Shown here one piece after another: positions 59,001 through 64,000 of a stretch of DNA of 64,000 nucleotides (its first letter is position 1; each line of letters opens with the position of its first letter). Position numbers and translations under genes: made by a program. The stretch is from assembly GCF_018224885.1 (NCBI RefSeq), contig NZ_JAGTXB010000020.1:62001-126000 (forward strand), read 5' to 3'. Origin of the DNA: Chitinophaga hostae (GTDB lineage: Bacteria; Bacteroidota; Bacteroidia; Chitinophagales; Chitinophagaceae). The notes below the pieces were generated by a model that saw only the letters and a list, made by a program, of their open reading frames with translations, did no database searches and was not told where the DNA came from.

Positions 59001-59765
59001 TTCCAACATACGGCTTACATCTACCACCCCATCTATTTTTACGTTATCTGCTTTGAGGGTAACGGCCGATCCGGCAAATTTTTTCCGGTCAATATTCTGG
59101 AAACCGGTTACTACCACACCACCGAGTTCTGTTACATCATCTGTGAGGGAAATGACCAGGTTATCTTTTGCTTTTATTTCCATTGGTTTGTAGCCAATAG
59201 CGGTGATCACGAGGGTGGCTCCTTCGGGCACGTCGAGTTCGAAAGCACCTGCGGCATTGGTGATAGCGCCTTTGGTATTTCCTTTTACTTTTACAGATGC
59301 TCCTGAAATGGGTTCCCCTTTCGCATTACGTACCACGCCATGAATGGGAGCGGCTGCCGCGGGGGCTGCCGGTATCGTATTGGAGCGGGTAATGGTGATC
59401 ATTCTGCCATCTACCGCAAAATCCAGCGGTTGATTTTTCAGGCATTCCTGCAGAAAGCTGTTCAGTGATGCATCTTTTGCATCGATGGTTACCGGGTTTG
59501 TTTCCTGTTGCAGCAGCTTGTAGTCGTACAGAAATACGTATTCCGTTTGCCTGGACACGTCCGATAACACTTTTATCAGCGACGCGTGTCTGGCTGTGTA
59601 CGTAATCTTCTGAGAGTAGCTTCTGGCGCTTACCTGCAAACAAAAGGCAAGTAAGAATACGGACAGTAGTTTCATAGCTATCAGCGATTTGGTTGACGGT
59701 AAGGACCGGAGCGTATCAGGGACTGTAAATACACGCCTGCGCTTACCTTTTTTGGTTGAATGCAT
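56097..59765 (-). CDS. SusC/RagA TonB-dependent receptor with STN domain, second locus
   Basis: 1222 residues from the ATG at 59765; an ATG before KLLSVFLLAFCLQVSARSYS is also possible and gives a plain signal peptide. STN domain: SLIKVLSDVSRQTEYVFLYD and FLQECLKNQPLDFAVDG. The carboxypeptidase-regulatory-like domain is GVVRNAKGEPISGASVKVKG. The plug has KIRIRGATSISGENKPLWVV and DAAAAALYGARAMNGVIVIT. The barrel ends ITFSLRVSL. The TonB-box region is GGVVVTGFQN, slightly unlike the common EVVVVGYG. It is the transducer partner of the FecR gene 43 bp upstream. The neighbours suggest a peptide-related ligand. Confidence 0.93.
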   Translation of the reverse strand: MHSTKKGKRRRVFTVPDTLRSLPSTKSLIAMKLLSVFLLAFCLQVSARSYSQKITYTARHASLIKVLSDVSRQTEYVFLYDYKLLQQETNPVTIDAKDASLNSFLQECLKNQPLDFAVDGRMITITRSNTIPAAPAAAAPIHGVVRNAKGEPISGASVKVKGNTKGAITNAAGAFELDVPEGATLVITAIGYKPMEIKAKDNLVISLTDDVTELGGVVVTGFQNIDRKKFAGSAVTLKADNVKIDGVVDVSRMLEGRAAGVSVQNVSGTFGSSPKIRIRGATSISGENKPLWVVDGVVLEDIVNVSNEQLTSGNVNTLLGSAVAGLNMNDIETFDILKDAAAAALYGARAMNGVIVITTKKGKIGKPMVSYTGNFGVQLKPSYRNYDIMNSADQMSVYAELERKQLLPYAELINEPTSGIYGKLGQLLQYPDDANKFSVLNTREGRQQWLMKYANANTDWFDLLFRNSLTQEHSLSISTGTDKSQFYLSTSFFNDQGWTIADNVKRYTANLRANYTPNEKLSYGFLVNGNVRQQRAPGTEDRITDAVQGTYSRDFDINPFTYALSTSRALTAYDEQGNLEYFTRNFAPFNILQETKSNYTDLGLIDLKLQGNLSYKFRNHFSYEFTGAIRYAKTTIEHKVYETSNEANAYRANPNSIVNDRNKFLYKDPAFPNDQAVVVLPYGGFYKRSDVELKNYTFRNQINYNQSFNDDKHQIAALIGQEVKFANRTNSYNTGVGYQYNTGGTPFVDYLFLKKMSEENKAYYGMGNEYDRFAAFYANAAYTYNSKYTLSATIREDGSNRLGSSPTARWLPTWTVAGNWNVDQENFMQNAGAVSHLLLKASYGLNANTGSATNTTAILRSFITSRPFLTDQQTAILLASLENSELTWEKKYELNLGTDIGLFKERLGLTFDYYRRRSFDLIGLVRTSGTSGQVNQFANYADMKSHGMDIQVTGKIIAHKNIGLNTALIFSFNKTLITNAQNNPVIMDLVGEGGGAQQGYPVRGLFSLQNAGLNPANGVAQFINDTGTISPGVNLQSHNVQYLRYEGPSDPTITGGWNNTFRYKDFSLSALVTYQAGNKIRLTPVYTTNYSDFNALPNEFKGRWSLPGDDKKTNIPSVADIYTQVDLNSQTAYPYNNYNFSHDRVADGGFVRLKSVTLTYQLPVPLLNRIGLKGGSLTATGNNLWLIYADERLHGQDPEFYNTGGVALPVNKQITFSLRVSL

Positions 59766-59807
59766 AAGCTAGCACATTTGGGTTTAATTCTTATAATAAA
59801 ACAGATT

Positions 59808-61025
59808 TTATTTGCTTTCGGTTGACCTGGGATCCAATACGGTTATTCTTCTTCCATCGGTTTCAAACCTGACACCATATTTTCCCAATGCGCTTAGTAT
59901 GCGTGACAGTGGTAAGTTTTTGTCTATACCACCGCCAAAAACGATATCGGGTATTTTTCCTTCATAAGCAATATCTACATCGTACCAGCGCGCTATCTGC
60001 CGCATAATGGCGGGCAGCTGGCGTTGGTCAAAACGGAAAAATCCTTTCTTCCAGGCTACGGCGATTTCCGTATCGGTATTTTCCACCACGATGGCGGCGG
60101 CTGATTCCGGCGGGAAAATGGCCTGTTGCCCGGCGATTAACTTTTTGCTGTTGCCTGATCTGGACACCAGCACAGCTCCTTCCAGCAGCGTGGTCTTTAC
60201 CGCTGCTTCATCTTCATAAGCCATAATATTAAAGCGGGTACCCAGCACCGTTACTTCTCCGTCGCTGCCATGTGCATTAACGGCCACTTTAAAGGGGGCC
60301 TGCTCATTGCTGTTCACTTCAAAGTAAGCTTCTCCGGTGAGGATCACCCTGCGATCCCCTTTCCGGAAGGCTACCGGGTATTTAAGGGTAGATGCGGTGT
60401 TTAGCCATACCTGTGTGCCGTCGGGTAATACCACCTGGTATTGGGCGCCGCGGGGAGTGGCAATGGTGTTCCAGGTAACTTCACTGGTGGCGGCATGTTC
60501 TGTTACATCATAGGTGAGTGCGCCGCCGGCTGTTTTAACAATGCGGGTGCCGCTTTGTTTTGCTACCGCGCCTTGCCTGGCACTATCCAGTACTATAGTG
60601 GAGCCATCACCCAGGGTGAGGATGGCGCCCGTTTTACCTGGAGCAATATCTTTTTGGGGAACGACGGCAGCTACCTGCTGTGGGGCGGTGGCGGACTGCT
60701 TTCCATAAAAGAAAGCGGCGCCTGTGAGCAGCAGTAAGACAGAAATGAAAACGATTGTTTTTTTCCTTTTCTTACTGGCAGTGGTTGTTTTTTCCAGCAG
60801 CCGGGAAGTGCTGGATTCGGAAAACAGGATCTTATCAAGCAGGGCTGTTTGCCGGTCGCCAGGTAAGGGCATATCTCCTTCGCCTGTTTGCCAGTATGCG
60901 CTGATCTGCTGTTTGAAAATTTCGTCGAATTCCTCGCTTTTCACATACTGCATTAACTCCTGCTCTTCGGCAGGCGTTAAATTATTTTGTACGTGTTTAT
61001 CGAGTAATTCGGTGATACGATGCAT
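59808..61025 (-). CDS. FecR-family anti-sigma factor, second locus
   Basis: 405 residues. The cytoplasmic part (about 1-85) includes LTPAEEQELMQYVKSEEFDE. The membrane span is at about 89-106 (TIVFISVLLLLTGAAFFYG). The FecR domain has TPRGAQYQVVLPDGTQVWLN, LTGEAYFEV and VTVLGTRFNIMAY. DUF4974 closes with LPAIMRQIARWYDVDIAYEG and FETDGRRITVL. It transmits the receptor signal to the sigma factor. The gap to the sigma gene (186 bp) is longer than in the first locus and holds a 7-nt repeat cluster, so the sigma gene may be terminated separately. Confidence 0.93.
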   Translation of the reverse strand: MHRITELLDKHVQNNLTPAEEQELMQYVKSEEFDEIFKQQISAYWQTGEGDMPLPGDRQTALLDKILFSESSTSRLLEKTTTASKKRKKTIVFISVLLLLTGAAFFYGKQSATAPQQVAAVVPQKDIAPGKTGAILTLGDGSTIVLDSARQGAVAKQSGTRIVKTAGGALTYDVTEHAATSEVTWNTIATPRGAQYQVVLPDGTQVWLNTASTLKYPVAFRKGDRRVILTGEAYFEVNSNEQAPFKVAVNAHGSDGEVTVLGTRFNIMAYEDEAAVKTTLLEGAVLVSRSGNSKKLIAGQQAIFPPESAAAIVVENTDTEIAVAWKKGFFRFDQRQLPAIMRQIARWYDVDIAYEGKIPDIVFGGGIDKNLPLSRILSALGKYGVRFETDGRRITVLDPRSTESK

Positions 61026-61105
61026 AGCACAGCGGGTAAATAGCAGGTCCCACTTATAAGACGATGGGGAAAGAGGGAGGGAGTAGTGAGCAGGGAAAGA
61101 TTTTA

Positions 61106-61212
61106 TTAGCTTTTAGCCATTAGCTGTTAGCTTTTAGTAAATGCAGCGAGCCTGTTGATAGCTTTTAGTTAAGTGCAGTGAGTTAATAGCTAACTGCTAA
61201 AAGCTGACAGCT
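61106..61212. repeat. 7-nt repeat cluster (TTAGCNN) without GATT core
   Basis: 61106-61140 holds TTAGCTT, TTAGCCA, TTAGCTG and TTAGCTT in tandem, then TAAATGCAGCG, the same flank as in palindromes B, E and H. A degenerate inverted set (TAACTGCTAAAAGCTGACAGCTA) closes it at 61190-61212. The sigma gene's TAG stop (61211-61213) lies in the last unit. It looks like the outer shell of a compound palindrome lacking the GATT centre. Confidence 0.85.
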
Positions 61213-61771
61213 AGAACCCAATCTCGCTGCCCAGGTGCTGACGGATACTTTGCAGTGCCATGGCCATATGCTTCTTTACGGTGAGGCGTGAAATACCCAT
61301 ATGCCTGGCTATTTCTTCGTGGGAGAGGCCGGCAGTTTTGGCCAGGCGGTACACTTGTTTTTGCTGTGGGGGCAGCTGGATAATGGCCTCCTGTAAGAGC
61401 AGTTCACACTGGCGATTGCGTAGCAGGTGATCTGTGGTATTGGTAGAATCAGGGAAGGCGGCGGTAAATGCTTTCAGGTGATTGTTTTCGTAGGCGGCCT
61501 TTTTGAGGCGATCCAGTATAAGGTGTCGGGTCATGGACAACAGGTAGGCCTCCAGGTTTTTTACTTCGCCGAAGCTGCTGCGTTTAAGCCATAACTTCAT
61601 AAATACATCCTGGACTATTTCTTCTGCCGGTGCGGCCGATTTCAGAAATCCCAGCGCCGTACCGTATACTTTGTACTGGTACCTGTTAAAGATCCTCGCA
61701 AAAGCGCCTTCATCGCCGTTTACGAGTAATTCCACCAGGTAGGGTTCATCGAAAGTATCAGACAGCTGCAT
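61211..61771 (-). CDS. ECF RNA polymerase sigma factor, second locus
   Basis: 186 residues. Region 2 is EEIVQDVFMKLWLKRSSFGE with YLLSMTRHLILDRLKKAA. Region 4 is LPPQQKQVYRLAKTAGLSHE then EIARHMGISRLTVKKHMAMA. It lacks the long hydrophobic C-terminal tail of the other two sigma factors here and ends GSEIGF. It should drive the susC/susD operon when its FecR partner is activated. It is divergent from a second sigma gene at 61903, with 131 bp between starts. The stop codon lies in a repeat unit. Confidence 0.92.
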   Translation of the reverse strand: MQLSDTFDEPYLVELLVNGDEGAFARIFNRYQYKVYGTALGFLKSAAPAEEIVQDVFMKLWLKRSSFGEVKNLEAYLLSMTRHLILDRLKKAAYENNHLKAFTAAFPDSTNTTDHLLRNRQCELLLQEAIIQLPPQQKQVYRLAKTAGLSHEEIARHMGISRLTVKKHMAMALQSIRQHLGSEIGF

Positions 61772-61902
61772 AATAGATTATTTCATAGTGCTGCAACTAA
61801 TTTAGCAAAAAAAAATCAGAAGACTCTCTTCATTTTGCCATACGCATTTTTTGCAGTATTTTGCTTAGCATCAAAAAGCACTAATCCCAATATTCCAAAA
61901 TC

Positions 61903-62487
61903 ATGCATGATAATGAATTATGGCACTCCTATAAGGAAGGGGATGTAAAAGCATTGGAAGGTTTGTACGAACAATATTATACCCCGCTCACTAATTACGG
62001 ATTCAAATTCACACCCGATAATGTTTGCATAGAAGAAAGTATGCAGGATCTTTTCCTGAAGCTGTGGCAAAACAGGGAGCGGATTACACGTCCAACAGTG
62101 GTGAAGCAGTACCTGTATCTTTCTTTCCGCCGTATCCTGCTCCGGAAACTGGAATACAATCCTTCCCGGCATGAGGAGGAACTGGCAGGCGAACATATTC
62201 CCTTTAACCTGGAGTTCTCCTATGAACATCCGCTGATCCGCCGGGAGCGTATGGCGGACCTGACCGCCAAAGTAGAGGACCTGACCTACACCCTCACCAA
62301 CCGACAACGGGAGGCGGTGTTCCTGAAGTATTATGAGGACCTTTCTTACGAGCATATCGCCGAAATTATGCACATGAATGCTGCAGGCGCCGTTAGGCTC
62401 TTATACGGTGCCCTGGAGCGTTTGCGTGAACAGTTTGGCGACTTCACTTTATTGTTATTGCTGTATATATTGAGAAACAGCCGTTAG
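61903..62487 (+). CDS. ECF RNA polymerase sigma factor without adjacent anti-sigma
   Basis: 194 residues. Region 2: CIEESMQDLFLKLWQNRERI and YLYLSFRRILLRKLEYNPSR. Region 4: LTNRQREAVFLKYYEDLSYE then HIAEIMHMNAAGAVRLLYGA. The C-terminus is a hydrophobic stretch (FTLLLLLYILRNSR), like the tail of the first-locus sigma factor. No FecR gene lies beside it, and its receptor locus, if any, is outside the window or remote. It may be regulated by another mechanism. NSR and the stop come from the repeat flank of palindrome H. Confidence 0.9.
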   Translation: MHDNELWHSYKEGDVKALEGLYEQYYTPLTNYGFKFTPDNVCIEESMQDLFLKLWQNRERITRPTVVKQYLYLSFRRILLRKLEYNPSRHEEELAGEHIPFNLEFSYEHPLIRRERMADLTAKVEDLTYTLTNRQREAVFLKYYEDLSYEHIAEIMHMNAAGAVRLLYGALERLREQFGDFTLLLLLYILRNSR

Positions 62488-62724
62488 CTGTTAGCCATTA
62501 GCTTTTAGCAGAAATGCAGCGGGTTTTGTCTTTGGGCAGGATTAGAGTGATTTTGATGATTTTAAGGATTTTATTTTTTTGATTTTATCAGATAAAAAGA
62601 TTCGGGGAGATCTCTGCGAGTATATATGCTGATATCTCTCCAAATCTTTTAAATCAAAAAAATAAAATCCTTAAAATCATCAAAATCACTCTAATCCTGC
62701 CCAAAGACAAAACCCGTTGCATTT
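62484..62724. repeat. nested palindrome, copy H, with inverted tip
   Basis: Outer arms 62512-62575 and 62661-62724 pair at 63 of 64 positions (the difference is a possible wobble). The tip is TTTGGGCAGG instead of TTGCCCAGG, and the right arm has the matching CCTGCCCAAA. GATT boxes are at 9-nt spacing. The inner stem is GATTCGGGGAGA/TCTCTCCAAATC with some mismatches. TTAGCNN units flank the left side (62484-62509). It lies between the orphan sigma gene and the edge gene (convergent). Confidence 0.94.
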
Positions 62725-62742
62725 CCGGGCTCTCTCTTCCCG

Positions 62743-64000
62743 CTACGCCGTTTTACAGAACGCTATGTGATCATGTATCAACGGTATTTTCTGGTAACCG
62801 GTAGTCAACCCTAATTGCAGATCCAGCCATAAAATGTAGGCGCATGGTTCCATACCGCTGGTGCTGAATACTTTGGCGTTGTCGTGGTATTCGGCTGCAT
62901 ACGGTGGAGGGCCTGCGTGGAAGGATGCAGGAAGGGTTGGGTTACCTTCAAACCGGAGGGTAAGCCCTTCGATATGCGGGTGACAGCAGGTGTACTGGGC
63001 GGTTACGGTGGTAGTGATGCCTCCGCAGCCATGGCCACTGCCGGTAGTTTCCGCAATTTCCAGCATGGCGGCTGCCATAATTGATTCATCACCGGTATAA
63101 CCCCAGCCCGGGTGTCTTCTTTGTTTGTAACTCACATTGGAGATCACAATTTTTTCGAGGGTGTTAACGGCGGTAAGGGTAGTAGTACCTACTTTCCTCG
63201 CTTCAAAAATAATTTTGAAGGTATGGATCGGTGCGCGCTGCGCCGCTGGTACTGCGGTGCCGGCAACGAGTACGGAAGGCGCAGTGAGATCAAACACGTT
63301 GCTCGCAAAAGCGGTGCCGCCGGCGTTGAGGGCTAGGTTGGCCGAGTTGATGGCTGCCAGCACGCCGTTGGTAGGCGTAAAGATACCTGTTACCAGGTTG
63401 TTGCCCCGGGGTACCTGTATCCATAGTTCGCCTGAACTGTTGAGGGCGGGGGTGATGATCACCGCTTCATGTGTCCAGGTTAAGGGGCCGGTTTGTTTCA
63501 GCAACTCACCTATTTTAAAGGGGAGCATGGCGTTCAGTACCTGGGTGGCCGTCAGCTCGTAGCTGGTATCAGCGTTGATGATGCGGAAGCGGTATTCCAT
63601 TTCGTTGGAGTTGGTGCCGCTGGGCAGGGTGCCATTCAGGTCAAGGTTGCCGTAGAAAGCAAGTTTGGGTACGTCGGTGGTGTAACCGTTGGCGTCGAAC
63701 TGGGCGCCTACTGGGCCGATATCATAGCCGCCTACTCTTTCAAAGAGGGCAGGTACTTCGTTGTTGGGAGTGATATCCTGTGGTACGCACAGTTCCACAC
63801 AGAAGCAGGGACCCCTGTTGGTGCGGTCGGCGCGGTGGCCAACGCTCCGGTCTTCATTCAGCAATACGGCGCCGGATACAGGTTCCGTGATGCGGAAGTA
63901 GATGTCAGGGCCTGCGGGCCATTCCACGTTCAGCCAGGGGGATAACAGCGTTTGACTGAAATCAGCCATGGTGTAGTCGATACGGAAATGTCCGCTGGCA
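62743..64000 (-). CDS. large protein of unknown function, cut by the right edge
   Basis: The minus frame is open from the window edge to the TAG at 62743, giving 419 residues without a start; the ATG at 63969 is internal-looking, because the upstream residues SGHFRIDYT continue smoothly. The sequence is beta-rich, with a Cys-rich spot (GPCFCVELCVPQD), YDIGPVGAQFDANGYTTDVP and a Gly/Cys loop (GSGHGCGGITTTVTAQYTCC). The closing EPCAYILWLDLQLGLTTGY is also distinctive. I do not recognise a family. It may be a carbohydrate- or protein-binding beta-sandwich protein, but no motif supports a specific role. Confidence 0.7.
   Translation of the reverse strand, partial: ASGHFRIDYTMADFSQTLLSPWLNVEWPAGPDIYFRITEPVSGAVLLNEDRSVGHRADRTNRGPCFCVELCVPQDITPNNEVPALFERVGGYDIGPVGAQFDANGYTTDVPKLAFYGNLDLNGTLPSGTNSNEMEYRFRIINADTSYELTATQVLNAMLPFKIGELLKQTGPLTWTHEAVIITPALNSSGELWIQVPRGNNLVTGIFTPTNGVLAAINSANLALNAGGTAFASNVFDLTAPSVLVAGTAVPAAQRAPIHTFKIIFEARKVGTTTLTAVNTLEKIVISNVSYKQRRHPGWGYTGDESIMAAAMLEIAETTGSGHGCGGITTTVTAQYTCCHPHIEGLTLRFEGNPTLPASFHAGPPPYAAEYHDNAKVFSTSGMEPCAYILWLDLQLGLTTGYQKIPLIHDHIAFCKTA

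Noticed and set aside
4483..62724. CRISPR array or tandem repeat array
   Set aside because: The palindromes are dispersed kilobases apart, with no regular spacers and no cas genes.

Overview
The window reads as chromosomal DNA from a free-living Bacteroidota bacterium, most likely Chitinophagaceae and Chitinophaga-like. The evidence is two complete ECF sigma / FecR / SusC (with STN domain) / SusD modules, many promoters with the Bacteroidota -7 box TAnnTTTG, SPI/SPII-exported enzymes, a Bacteroidota-type LptD, and family content (DUF4302, DUF1348, DUF1579, YceI). The assignment rests on gene content only. I see no tRNA, rRNA, CRISPR array, transposase or prophage.

Layout. 1-1151: 5' part of a GH78 alpha-L-rhamnosidase running off the left edge. 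1240-4487: a TetR regulator with three copies of a palindromic operator, a DUF1348 protein, an AraC regulator and a short-chain dehydrogenase. 4697-11503 (minus): topoisomerase III, a giant AsmA-like protein and a VIT/CCC1 transporter. 11618-12481: PfkB sugar kinase. 12740-19563 (minus): first sigma/FecR/SusC/SusD locus. 19900-23425: FAD monooxygenase, divergent AraC regulator, DUF1579 protein. 23570-28809 (plus): GAF protein, CrtI-like oxidoreductase, YeiH-type transporter. 28943-35103: two paralogous single-span membrane proteins convergent, with only 3 bp between stop codons, on an Hsp70 plus small GrpE-head-like operon. 35221-39546 (plus): DUF1801 protein, exported TIM-barrel epimerase, Gfo/Idh/MocA oxidoreductase and sulfatase. 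39799-42360: aldo/keto reductase, AraC regulator, SRPBCC protein. 42653-45356: exported asparaginase followed by aspartate 4-decarboxylase, a two-gene route from asparagine to alanine. 45457-51807: YceI, GNAT, AhpD-like, MocR regulator, LptD, HxlR regulator. 51883-61771 (minus): second sigma/FecR/SusC/SusD locus, with a zinc peptidase, a DUF4302 lipoprotein and a small exported protein. 61903-64000: an orphan ECF sigma factor and a large protein cut by the right edge.

The most unusual content is a family of about 200-bp nested palindromes. Eight copies occur here, near 4.5, 12.6, 19.8, 22.7, 39.6, 42.4, 48.6 and 62.6 kb. Each lies at the 3' end of genes, usually between convergent genes. The outer arm has a TTGCCCAGG tip followed by four GATT boxes at 9-10 nt spacing. 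The inner stem (A-tract, GATT...GAAGA, loop, TCTTC...AATC, T-tract) looks like a bidirectional terminator. Arm sequence differs from copy to copy, yet within most copies the two arms match over 39-64 bp, including copy-specific bases next to the gene ends. A second kind of palindrome is built of 7-nt units (TTAGCNN or GC-N5); it occurs alone (25.9, 28.9, 61.1 kb) or wrapped around the first kind. Several proteins end inside these repeats, so the repeat supplies their last residues and stop codon.
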